From NCBI GenBank assembly GCA_007922305.1, contig ML677335.1, positions 34,297,968 to 34,361,967 on the forward strand: a stretch of 64,000 nucleotides of DNA, read 5' to 3'. The stretch is from Dermatemys mawii (Eukaryota; Chordata; Testudines; Dermatemydidae). This document shows positions 46,667-57,448 of this stretch, in pieces (within the stretch, counting starts at the first letter, position 1; the number at the start of each line of letters is the position of its first letter). A model generated the notes under the pieces. That model was not told the origin of the DNA. It was given only the letters and a program-made list of their open reading frames with translations, and ran no database searches. Position numbers and translations under genes: made by a program.

Positions 46667-47570
46667 TGTGATAAATGAAGGAGGGGGGAGCTCCCTTTTA
46701 TGGACATCCAGCCAGCCACTTAGCTATACATTCCCTCATGGCGGCTGCTTGCTTTATCTGTAAAGGTATGACAAACCCACGAGTAAAAGGAAAAGGGGTG
46801 GGCACCTGACCAAAAGAGCCAATGGGAAGGCTAGAACTTTTTAAAATGGGAAAAAAAGCTTTCCTTTTGTCTCTCTGTTGTTCACTCTCAGCTGAAGAGA
46901 TGGGGGCTCCTGGAATGCTGTGTAAAATTTGGACCATGTATGAAAATACCTAGAAGAATTCACTGGGACAGGGGATGTTTAGACAGATGTGATTACATTT
47001 ATTTCTTGTATTTTCTGTACGGCTTGTGGACTCCTCTGTGCTAACACCAGATGCTTTTGTTTGCTTGTAATCTTTAAGATGAACCCCCCAAGAAAGCTAT
47101 TTTGGTACAGTACTTAAATTTTGGAATTGGTCTTTTAAAATCTACCAAAAGCCTAAGTTTAAGATGTATTTTTTTCTTTTTGTTTTTAATCAAATTTACC
47201 TTTTTAAGGACAGGATTGGATTTTGTGCATATGTTGTTTAATTAGCTGGGCATAACAGCTAATTCCCTTTGTTTTCTTTCTCAGCTCTTCTCTGGGAGGC
47301 GGGGGGAGCTTGAGGGTACCCCACAGAAATGTACATAGCGGAGGGGCTTAATAAACAGGATTCCCACAGAAAGGAATTCCCAAGTGTGCCTTCCTGGGTT
47401 CCAAGGGGTTTGCACTTAGGTGGTGGCAGCATTTCCAAGCCAAGATCAGAAAAAAGCTATAAACTTGGGAGTTTAATACAAGCCTGGACTGGCCAGTATT
47501 ACGTTTTAAAATCCTTGCAGGTCCCCACCTTCTGCACTCAAAGTCCCAGAGTGGGGAATCAGCCTTTACA
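46667..47570 (+). mobile_element. Solo LTR, ~904 bp family, plus strand
   Basis: Starts TGTGATAAATGAAGGAGGGG and ends cagcctttaca. It is the same family as 6651-7569 in the opposite orientation. The flanks gtttt (46662-46666) and gcttt (47571-47575) are a 5-bp duplication with one mismatch. ttaataaacagg near 47350 could be a poly-A signal region. No retroviral genes adjoin. A 106-codon frame at 47329-47649 crosses the LTR end and is not a gene. Confidence 0.75.
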
Positions 47571-47575
47571 GCTTT

Positions 47576-47965
47576 TGTGCCAAAAAACAGTGCTGATCCC
47601 AAACCTAAATGCTTGTAATATAAACATATCCAAGATTTCATTTTCTTGAACAAGAGAGTCCAACTTATTTTTCCTTTTTATTGTTAATCTAACTAAATTT
47701 GCATGGACCAGATCCTCAGTTGGTATAAACTGACATAGTTCCACTGATATCAGGAGCTATGATGGTTTGCAACAATTGATGATCAGTTTTCCAATACTAG
47801 TTTCAACAGAGAATAGGGGTATACAAATGCTATTCACTTTAACTCTGAAGATAAAACAAATCAGTTTTTAACAAAGTTCAAGGAGAGCCCTCCACAGTTG
47901 TGTCCTCTCACCCAGGCCATGGGTCCTAAAAGTAAAGTTCACTGTTTCCAGTTCTCAACATGTTT
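47576..47965. other. Unassigned DNA
   Basis: Nothing recognised. Confidence 0.4.
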
Positions 47966-48063
47966 GCTATAATCAGGGGTGAAAGTGGGCTAGTACAACA
48001 TATCAGTAAGAAGTGTCCGCTGGTACCGGCCCATACGCAGCCGCGGCAGTTTTTGAGTGTTGC

Positions 48064-48492
48064 TGCCAACTCTGTCCACATATCCTTTCAACTGACACCA
48101 TCATAGGATCTAATCACAGCAACCACACCATCAGAGGCTCATTCACCTGCATATCTACCAATGTGATATATGCCACCATATATCACATTGGTAGATATGT
48201 GATGCAATGCCCCTCTGCTACATACATTGACCAAACCAGACAGTCTCTATGCAAAAGAATAAATGGACACAAATCTGACATCAGGAATCATAACATTCAA
48301 CAACCACTCAGAGAACACTTCAATCTCCCTGGCCATTCTATTAAAGACTTGAAGGTGTCAATTTTAAAACAGAAAAACTTCCAAAACAGACTCCAACGAG
48401 AAGCTGAGGAACTGGAATTAATTTGCAAATTGGACACTATCAACCAAGGGTTAAACAGGGACTATGAATGGCTTTGTCATTACACTAATTGA
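48064..48492 (+). pseudogene. GIY-YIG endonuclease fragment of a Penelope-like element
   Basis: The open frame runs to TGA at 48490-48492. The recognisable part begins near 48160 and includes SATYIDQTRQSLCKRINGHK, then LREHFNLPGHS, and an RLQREAEELELICKL helix with the conserved Arg and Glu region, ending GLNRDYEWLCHYTN. This is the expected end of the endonuclease that nicks target DNA for priming. The usual YxG of the GIY-YIG motif reads YID here, and a 22-bp inverted duplication has inserted extra residues just upstream, replacing the first motif. There is no start codon of its own and no RT. It is probably inactive although the frame is open. Confidence 0.75.
48150..48199. repeat. Perfect 22-bp inverted repeat with 6-bp loop
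   Basis: catatctaccaatgtgatat(at) at 48150-48171 is exactly reversed at 48178-48199, with loop gccacc. It lies inside the endonuclease frame. Confidence 0.97.
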
Positions 48493-49182
48493 ATGTATTG
48501 TCCTAGTTAAGTCTCTTTTACAGGTTCTTATCAACTGTTAGACACAGATCCACTAAATTTTCACTACAAAAGGTTTTTTTTTTCTCCTGCTGATAATGGC
48601 CCATCCAAATTAAACAGCCTCTTAGAATGGGTATGATAATATACAACTTTTTTTTGCTTTCTGTGTGTATAAATGCATCTTACTCTGTTTGTTCCGTTCT
48701 ATGCATCCGATGAAGTGGGCTATAGCCCATGAAAGCTTATGCTGAAATAAACTGGTTAGTCTCTAAGATTCTACAAGTCTTCCTTGTTTGATTTATGGAT
48801 ACAGACTAACACAGCTGCTATTCTTAAAGTTGTCCCTTTTGCACTTCCACCCCCCATTGTCAGCCCTCCAGGGTCCCTACAACAAGGGCCACCGACGTGA
48901 GGAGGCAAAAGGAGCTCCTGTCTCGGGGCCAGTGATTTAAAAGGGCCCAGGGCTCCCAGCTGCCTGTTCCACTATGGCAGCAGTGGCCGGAGCCCTGGGC
49001 CCCTTAAATCGCCATTGGCGCCCCAGGCAGCCTGGATCAGGCAGCATGGATGGCCTGCTAGGGAACCTGACTCCCAGCTCCACCCCTTCTGCCCGAGGCT
49101 AGACCCTTCTGCATGAGCCCCACCCTTTCTGGGGGCCTGAAGCCAGGCCTCCGTACCGGTTACTTTCACCCTTGGCTACAGT

Positions 49183-49595
49183 GGCGCCCTTAAGACCTCT
49201 ACCAGTATGATCAGCAGGTCTCTGGCTACGTTTCTGAAATGTGTTTACAATCCATGCTTCAGCACCAGTGAATACTGTCACCTGCAGTAATATTGTTCCT
49301 TTCCTCAAAGGGTGACCATGGCAAATCTGTAGTTCTCTTCTTTCTTTCAGCAGCTGTGCACTATACATAATCAACCACTGAAAATATTTTAAGCTGCAGA
49401 AGCAGCTGTCTCTGTATTTTGTTTGCCATATGTATCTTCCATGAAGGATTCATCATGGCCTTTTTTTAACTCTCACATGATGGGATTATGATAGTTTTAA
49501 CTTGAATAAGTTCCTATAGAGAGGGGCCACTCACAGTTAAACACAGGTGACAGAAGTATCACAGGGGAATAACACAGAGTTTAAACACAAGACAC
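49183..49595. other. Unassigned DNA
   Basis: Nothing recognised. Confidence 0.4.
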
Positions 49596-49604
49596 ATTCT
49601 CTAA

Positions 49605-49777
49605 CTAAAATTTTAGAGCATAAGCTTTCGTGGGTTAATACCCACTTCGTCGCATGCATCCGACAAAGTGGGTATTAACCCATGAAAGCTTATGCTCTAA
49701 AATTCTAGTTAGTCTTTAAGGTGCCACAGGACTCTTTGTCACTTCTGCAATTCCAGACTAACACGGCTACCCCTCTG
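49605..49777 (+). mobile_element. Penelope-like terminal fragment with 42-bp inverted arms
   Basis: Arms 49611-49652 and 49661-49702 are near-perfect inverted copies around an 8-bp loop (catgcatc). The right side continues 'agttagtctttaaggtgcca ... ccagactaacacggctaccc'. The direct repeat attctctaa flanks it (49596-49604, 49778-49786). No coding sequence. Confidence 0.85.
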
Positions 49778-49786
49778 ATTCTCTAA

Positions 49787-50600
49787 TTGTTCTCATTAAA
49801 TTGAAGCTATGATTATTCTTTCCATGTACTTGAAAATGCTTCTTCATCCTTTGATTTTTCAGCTTTCTTTTAATAGCATTCATGTTACTTGCCACAAAAT
49901 CTTTGACACTACCACTTTTACCCAATATCAGAAATGACGTCTGTGTGTGTGTATTTTATACATAAATTTTATATGTATACATAAAATTTATACATAAAAT
50001 CTAAATCCTTCCTGCATCATCAAACTTCGTGTAGGCCACGAACAAGTCTCTGCCATCCCTGTCTATAGTGAGCTGCTCTTTGCATGTCCTCCACATTGCT
50101 AAAGTCCATAATTTTTCCCTAAGTACTGTTTGAGAAATGGATTGCTTAGGTTGGCCAGTTTCCGAGGTTCTTCCACCTGCCAAGGCAGATGGTTTGGCTT
50201 CATTCTTAACACATCTCAGATATTTCCATCTTCTTTTATGGACAATTTTAGAGAAAAGAGGTCACTGAACTCTGATAAATCTCAGCATTTATTATAAATT
50301 GATTCTATTTAACACCTAATATGTCCCTCCAAGGCATTTGTTTTCAAAGGCATTTAGATGTCTGACTCTGCCTGTCAGCTCCTCCCCCATCCCAAGTTCC
50401 ATCTGAAACTTCACTTTCAGCCCAATCTCCATCGCTGAGGAAGCCTGGACTGTTCAGTAATGGAGCAGGGGCACAGACAGATTCTGTTACTGGTGGGAGG
50501 GCAGGGTGACAGGAAAAGTTTGATACCACTGTTCTAGTATAATTTATTAAGCCAAGAAAGTGCATCCTTGTTTGACACCAGTGTTTATAATAAACCATTC
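49787..50600. other. Unassigned DNA with AT-rich low complexity
   Basis: 49940-50000 has a short (GT)n run followed by repeated tatacataaaattta units, a small cryptic tandem. No gene was recognised. Confidence 0.45.
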
Positions 50601-50639
50601 ACTCAAGTCTATGTTTACTTTAACATAGCAAACTGCACC

Positions 50640-51085
50640 TTGAGGATGTTAATTAATTTTATTAGCATATCATAACACTTCCAAGATATGCCAGATGAAT
50701 TGCAATGGAGGCGCTGTCAAATACTTTCTTAAAATCTATGAATTTTGTGATGAGTTTTTTTTTTGCCAATGGATGCTCTCTTGGATGATTATTGTTAGAG
50801 TAAACATTTGACACAAGATCCTCCCAGGTTCAAATCCAGCCTACTCCCGCTTTGTCTGAATAACTTTCTTCATTTTTCTTAAGATACTACAGAAGGCTTT
50901 TCCTGTCAGTTAGGTCATCTTTATTTGGTATTGTGACTAAAAAGCCATTTTTCCATTGTACTGGTGGCTTTTCCTGGTCCCATACTTTGCTGAAAAGTTT
51001 GGTGATTTTATTGATGGTCTCATCATCATAAGCTTTCAATATTTCCTCTGTAACTTGCCACTTTCCTGGTTTTTATATTTTTTCT
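50640..51085 (-). mobile_element. LINE reverse-transcriptase remnant (RTE/R4-like)
   Basis: Read on minus, decayed codons give ILKAYDDETINKITKLFSK, then VWDQEKPPVQWKNG and, after indels, a FIDFKKVFDSASI-like block. These correspond to the ILKAGG...W...IP and FDFKKAFDS motifs of non-LTR reverse transcriptases with apurinic endonucleases. Frames are interrupted several times. The clade (RTE, R4 or related) is not settled by eye. Confidence 0.6.
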
Positions 51086-51925
51086 TGCACCTTTCACATG
51101 TTTGTGACAGGAGATGTCTAGCTCTGGTTTAAGTTCTTTGTCAAACCAATATTTTTTTATGTGGATCTAGTTAACACTTTTTGGAAGTGCTCTGCCCATC
51201 ATTCTCTTCTTTTTCTGTTGTTAAGACCTTTCCTTGTTTATCCTTAACAGATATATAGAGAGATATAAATATAAATACTGATATAGTTCTAAATTTTCAA
51301 AACTATTATTTTTGAGTGCCCAGCTTAAGGCATATTAAAGGGATCTGATTTTCAGAATATGGATGCTAAACACTTTCTAAAAATCAGACCTTTCTTAGGC
51401 TGCGCAGTCAAAAAAATGGAGGCACCAAAATCACTGGTAACTGTTGGAAATTGATACATGTATGTGCATACATATGCACATACATATAAATTGCAATTCA
51501 ATTGTTTATAGTAGAATAAGAGTAAAAAGAGAACAGGGGTCCAAATGGTGCTCTCACTTACAGCAGTGCAACCAACTGAATCTTAATCTCAGCAAAGCTC
51601 AATGGACAGAACTGACAGCAGAATTTGTCTCTGTAAGTAGAGTACACAGTAGAGACTGGGTAAAATTTTCAAAATATCTATGTGACTTGCAGCCTAATCC
51701 CATTTACAAAAGTCTCTTATGAACAGATTTTCAAAAGGTATTAAGGCATCTAATGATGCAGATAGGCCCATACTAAGATTTTCAAACACACCCAGTGCCT
51801 TAGCTTCCATTTATTTTAGTGCATTTATTTGCGTCTTTAGGGATCAAAATACTTCTAAAAATCTGTTCCAAAGTCACATTTGAACAGGGAATTTAGTTAT
51901 TTAGAAACTTTTGAAAATGCTACCT
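51086..51925. other. Unassigned DNA with palindromic repeat traces
   Basis: 51290-51400 and 51725-51925 ('gattttcaaaaggtattaag ... acttttgaaaatgctacctc') match the 'aggcacctaa' palindromic family; the ends of the second copy are inverted. Confidence 0.4.
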
Positions 51926-54385
51926 CTTAGTCATATCAAACAACTATGCAAACAGAAAGCGCTGATTCAGCATCTCTCTTCTACAACCCTACAGGGGTTC
52001 CAGGGAGCCTGGCATAATTTAAAGCCTGGCACAGCATGCTAGTGCCTACCCTCACCCCGGGGCAAATTCCCCTGGAGCCATAACTGCCCTCACTGGCGAT
52101 GCATCTCACGCACTTACACCCTCAGGAATCATTTAAATCAATGTCACTTGTACCACCATTCTATTTGTGTCAGCCATATATTTTGCCACTAGTGTATTAA
52201 CTATCCTGTAGCCTCCAAATGAATGGGAACACAATGATGTCTAATACCTGTTCCCATAATTTCCAGACCATCATTTGGTATGGCTGTAACTTCCAAAGCA
52301 GCCTCACAGCATCTACCAATTAACATTGCTGACATGACAACAGATGTACCTGACATGTGCCAAAGCATGAATTCTTAAATAATATATCTCAGCTTCCAAG
52401 GTCATGCCAAGTGGACAGCACAAAGTTGATGTCCTAAGCTTGTAGGTGGTGCTGAATGAACAGAAGTTCAGTTCAGCACTATGATAGTTACAATGGAGTT
52501 TTTAACATTTTAAAACTGACACATGGTTTGTAACCTGAGTGAAAATAAATATATGGAGGGAAAAAAAGAGGCGCAGAATTCTTCTTTCAGACTGGTCCTG
52601 AAGGAGAAAAGGGGCAAATCAAAATATAAAATATACTATATATACACACATGCGCACACATTCTAGTAAGGAGAAATTCTTTTTCTACTTATGTGTTCTC
52701 TAACAATAGCCACTAAAAAGACTAAAGGAAATGTTCTATCTTTTTGCTATAAAGAAGAAATAGATGCAATCTTGGGACTTTGCAAAGCTAAGATCCAAAC
52801 AAAGGTGGCCATCTTGTTAAAATACAGGTGAGATTTAGAGCTGGTGTACATTAGCAGAGCTCCACTGACTCTCATTAGACCCTGTATGTTAGTGACTAAT
52901 TGGTGCTTGCGATAGGGTGCTTAGAGGGACAAGTGGCCTGGTGGTTAATGCACCTGATGTCCAGACCCCTGCTTCCCTGAGCAGGCAGCAGAGGTGGTTG
53001 GTCTCCACTTCTGGCCTTCACTCACATCTGGGCCTCAGCCTTTAAATGGGTATGGTAGGGAGACCATGGGACACAACCCAGTGCCCTGTCTGAAGCAACA
53101 CTGGCAGGGTTCTCCTGGCAGAGAGTTTAAGTCCCCTGCCCTGAGCTACTTCAGTTTGGGGTGTGGACTCTATAGTCCAAACAGTTCACAGTCTCCTCTG
53201 GAGTTTCGTGGACCTTTTGCAGCATCTTGCTGCAGCCTCATGTCTCTCTGGCAAGGGAAGATGTAAGGTTGGAGAGGGCCTCGCCCCACAATGTTCTTAT
53301 AATAAAGTTCACTTACTGTTGAGTGCTCCCACAACATTGCTCCCCTGGCAACTGTCCACTCCCCTCATATAGAGATAGGGTTGCCAACTTTGTAATATTT
53401 AAATACCAAACACTCCAGTAGGAGTGCCGGAACCTCTCCTACCCTGCCTCTTCTCCCCGAGGCCCTGCACCTACCCCCACCCCCACTCCCATGGTATCAC
53501 CTCTGCCACAAGGCCCCTCTCCCTGTTTGCTCCTCTTCCCGATTCCTCTATCGCTTCCTGCTTTTCCCCTTTCTCCCCGGCCCCAGCCCCACACCCCACC
53601 TGGTTCAGGAGGGACTTGCCTGTAGAGCTGGGGCTGGGAGCTGCTGCCATCTGACCCTGGCTGAGCAGGGGCTGGCATGGGTGATGACCCGTGCCTCCCT
53701 GCTTCCCACACCCACAGTAACCAGACTTTGGGTTTCTGGTCAGTAGATCTGACCCGACGCTATCAGATCCTCTTTTTGACCAGATTCTCTGGCTGAATAC
53801 CAGACACCTGGCAATACTATTTAGAGAGGCAAAGCTACCTCCTGCCTGTTCACCAGTCAGCCCTGAACTGAGCCAGGTTCTCTCCTTTTCTTCCCTCTTC
53901 CAGGCCTGGAAATATCTCTGGTTGCAGCTATAATGGGGTGGGTTAGCTGGGTCCACAGGTTCCCTTTAATCCCTTTTCCATTGCTGCAATGTTTCTCTGA
54001 TCTATCACAGACAGATATAGAGAAATACAGACAGATAAAGTCAGATTCTCCACTGTGCTCAGCTTGGGGGCTATCAGGGAGCTAAGTTATAGATTCCTAA
54101 ATCTCTGCCTGGCCCTGAGCACAAGTTATAGCACGTACATACTGCTGTGACATATAGTGCTCCTTGGAACATTCACCTACTGAGGACAGCCAAAGCACAG
54201 CTGCTCCCTGCTCCCTGTACCAAGAACAGAAGTGCTGTAGAATTGTCTATTCTGTCTTTACATTTATTAGGGATTTCTCCATGAAAAGAGAATCCCCATG
54301 TAGGGGGATACAGATTTTCTCCATTCCCTTTGTGCCATCTGAAAATGCAAAAGGAGTTCAGTGTAGCAAAGAATCTGTCTGCTTT
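51926..54385. other. Unassigned DNA
   Basis: No gene was recognised. A GC-richer, pyrimidine-rich patch at 53420-53720 supports open frames on both strands (e.g. 53471-53956 minus), which I take as compositional. 52925-52975 ('ggcctggtggttaatgcacc') is a faint tRNA-like repeat phrase. Confidence 0.4.
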
Positions 54386-54411
54386 ATATATATATATATA
54401 TATATATATGG
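54386..54411. repeat. (TA)n microsatellite
   Basis: About 13 uninterrupted TA dinucleotides. Confidence 0.95.
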
Positions 54412-57245
54412 ACAGGTAGATATGTATTTAAGAGATATGCATGATTATTATACTTGGTATGAGCTCAGAGGTCTTGGGTGATATTGGGTGTCTTAAAACC
54501 AAAGGTTTATGATTAGTTTATTATCCTCTCTTTATTTTTATGTTTGGTTAAATAATTCCACTAGAGTTACACCAGCATCAAACTGGAAACTCAGGAGCAT
54601 TACATTTAAATTGAATAAATAAGGCCTGGCTCTTACAATGTGATTGGCGCAGGTGGGCTGCAGCAGTCTAGGAATCTGACAATATGTTGCCAGTTCTCAT
54701 GATTGGCCGTAAGTCTCACAACATGTGGAGCTACTCTTAAAACCCAGCTCTTGGGATAACATATGTGATTACATAAGAATCTCAGCTTTCATTTTTAAAA
54801 AGGATGGAATTTTAAAATATGACCTCGAAAGACTCAGAAACCAGAAGTCAATAAAAAGAATTCACATTTATTATTTTAAACCAATCTTATGATTTTTGAA
54901 CCATTGTTATTGACAATGCTGTATACGTAAGGCATCTGGAATGCCATGTAGGTGCAAGAACTATTCTGTGAAAATGAATGGGAGGAAACAAAAAAGGAGG
55001 CTGGGGAAAGAAAAACAGAATCTTAAAGAGGAAGAAAAAGGAAAAGAGGAGGAAGAGAATGTCTCTTAGGATAATATCACAGTTAAACTGGCATATTTGC
55101 CCAGTATTGTACATCAAATTAGATTATGTTTAAAAGAAGGTTAACTTCAAAGAAGAAAAAAGCAAGTCACCACTATCTTAAATAAATGAAAACACAACAG
55201 TTGGGAGCAGTGTCTAATGCAGGAAGCACCCAGCTTCCATTAATGCAACAGCACACAGCTTCAGCAAGCATCACCAATCAGCCTGACTTATGTTACCACT
55301 AAAGCTTAAAACTTACTTGTTGTCTTTTATAAATGCAACCAAGATAAGTTACTACTTGCCAAGCAGCAGGGAGCTTAGGTCTTATTGCTGTCAGTACGCA
55401 ACACAGAGCCCCAAGGAAAAAAATGTCAGACAAGCCACATTATGTGATGTATGTCTGTAAGAAAAAAAGTAAAATTTACATAGAATGAGACTCCTTAGCT
55501 GACCCTCCTCCCCTCCCAGAACTGATGGTCCTGTATTCTTTCTCTGTAATGTGTTAAAGACTGCAGCAAGAGTCCTGGCTGTCAGCCTACTTTGGTGTTC
55601 CTGTGTGCTGCTTTTTTGATAAGTACTGTCCGTGACAGATTTTTCCAAATCGTTTTGATAGAGATGCTTATAAGACAGATTTTTTCTTCCATTCCTCACC
55701 CAAAATAGCACTAAGCGTGCTGAGACTTGAACTAACTACCTAGCCATATCTTTATTTGTTCTGACTGTATGGAAAAAATCCCACTTGACTACCTACATAG
55801 ATAGTCTGACAATGCAGTCCTTTCTGCTGAGCTTGATGTATTTATTACTGTATCATACTAGCTAAGCAGGCTCCAGGGGATGGTCATTCCTACATGGTGG
55901 ACATGAATTAGAGATCATCTCAAGACAACTCCCCAAACCTAAAGCTTCATTAACCTTTGGAGGGGAGGTCAAAATCGAAAAAGATCTGCATTTTGTAGCT
56001 GGCTCCTCTCTCCAACTGATCAGAGAAAGCCTTCAGATCTTCACCTTAAAGGCTGTGCCATTGAAAATTCAAGCCCAACCATAGCATCTCAGAGCCATTT
56101 CTCATAGGGATATTGATAATATTTCACTGCATGTACCCACTGACACACCGCCTCTTTTGGAAAGAGACAGTCAGTTGGGCATCTCTACCAGGACCACAGC
56201 ATATCTCGGATCGCTTCAAACAGATCTGGCCACAAAGCACAGGCCCTTTGGCAATGACTCAGCATAAGAGTTCGATTCAAAGTCCAGCTGTGCAGGGGCA
56301 AGTGAGAAATTTCCCCCCTCTTTCCCCTCCCCATTTCATGAGCCATTCAAAAGAACAGCCCTCTGCTCTGGGGAGCGAGCTGCTGAAAAGGAAATAAGGC
56401 AGTGCAGAAGCTTGGCCTTACCACTGGATAGAGCAGTGCTTGTGCACTGAGGTGTTGTGAAGGGGGTGGGAGAAGAGTAATCAACTCCATTCTATTTGTG
56501 TAGATTGCACACCCCCATTGCAAAGAGCTGTACAGGTAGAGGGCATGCATCTCTGAGGAACATATCTCCGGTGCTCTCCTTGAGCAGCATGGATCCGTGT
56601 CATCCACTTCCAAGGGCTTGGTTGGAAAGTCACATTCTGCTCCTTGGAAAACTAGGTCTTTGTAAAGTACATAACAAATGAAAGAGGTCAGTAGGAAGAC
56701 AAGGAGACAATGCCATCACTGAAATGGATAACACTGATAAAGGATACTGCCATTGCAAAACAATGCTTCCTCCCTCCTGAAAATCCTCCTCATTACAACA
56801 GTGCTTTGTACACTTATCTAAGACAGGAAGTGGGGGATAGGAGAGGCCAATTTCATAAATCAAAAATTAAATAAATAAAGAGATGGACACTAAACTATAG
56901 CAACTGACACATTTTTTTCAAGAGTATAAGGAAAGTGAACACTGAAAGGAACCCATAGTTAACATTGGAACAGAGGTACTAGAGAAATGTACAAAGTCTG
57001 ATAACATTTCATAGCCAGATGGGATCTATTCCAGAAATTGGATGGAAGTGAGAAAAGAGATGAGGTATCCCAGCAGTATGAAAAACCTTTGTTGAGAAAA
57101 GGAAGGTAGTAATCAATGGATGAGAGACTTCCGGTGCTACCCCAGCTACATTACATTCTGGATACTGACTGTGCTTTACTTGTCTGTCTCAAAGTAAGGC
57201 ACATAATTTTTCAGGTCACACTTAGAGGTGAGATTAGGGATAGAC
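54412..57245. other. Unassigned DNA
   Basis: No gene or named repeat was recognised. A purine-rich stretch at 54980-55055 is strand-asymmetric but otherwise unremarkable. Confidence 0.4.
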
Positions 57246-57448
57246 AAACTATAACTAAATACTTTTCTAGGATAATTTCATTAGATTCACTTTTAAAAAA
57301 CAAATTACCATACATACCAACCAAATTTTGGTTCAGATAAAATAAGAACCAACCCAAATCTTCACCAGAAATATTCAATAAACTATAACTGAATACTTTT
57401 CGAGGATAATTTCTTAAGACTCACTTTTAAAAAACAAATTACCATACA
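57246..57448. repeat. Direct duplication, 134-bp period
   Basis: 57246-57315 and 57380-57448 are about 70-bp near-identical copies (aaactataactaaatactt / aaactataactgaatactt through caaattaccatacat), separated by about 64 bp of unrelated sequence. A segmental tandem duplication with later divergence of the spacer, or a remnant of a larger tandem. Confidence 0.85.

Larger units (their letters stand above)
48057..48826 (+). mobile_element. Penelope-like element, 5'-truncated, with GIY-YIG part
   Basis: Penelope-like elements encode RT followed by a GIY-YIG endonuclease. This copy keeps only the endonuclease end, a 3' UTR and the terminal segment with the hammerhead-like motif at about 48707-48745 and 'acagactaacacagctgcta' at the end. 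The 5' limit near 48057 is approximate, and a target duplication was not resolved. It is inserted in the hAT element. Confidence 0.8.
47974..49174. mobile_element. Non-autonomous hAT element hosting a nested Penelope-like insertion
   Basis: Left end CAGGGGTGAAAGTGGGCTAG; right end, reverse complemented, CAAGGGTGAAAGTAACCGGT. Same family as 1267-2073. The flanks gctataat (47966-47973) and gctacagt (49175-49182) agree at six of eight positions. One 'gatttaaaagggccc ... ccccttaaatc' module remains at 48930-49010 where the other copy has about five. The element is split by the Penelope-like element at about 48057-48826, so the true hAT length is near 430 bp. Confidence 0.75.

Noticed and set aside
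49940..50000. Possible satellite array
   Set aside because: Only a few imperfect 'tatacataaaattta' units; too short to call a satellite.
53424..53956. Overlapping frames of 76-161 codons on both strands
   Set aside because: Pyrimidine-rich low-complexity tract depleted in stops; no splice-bounded exon or domain pattern.
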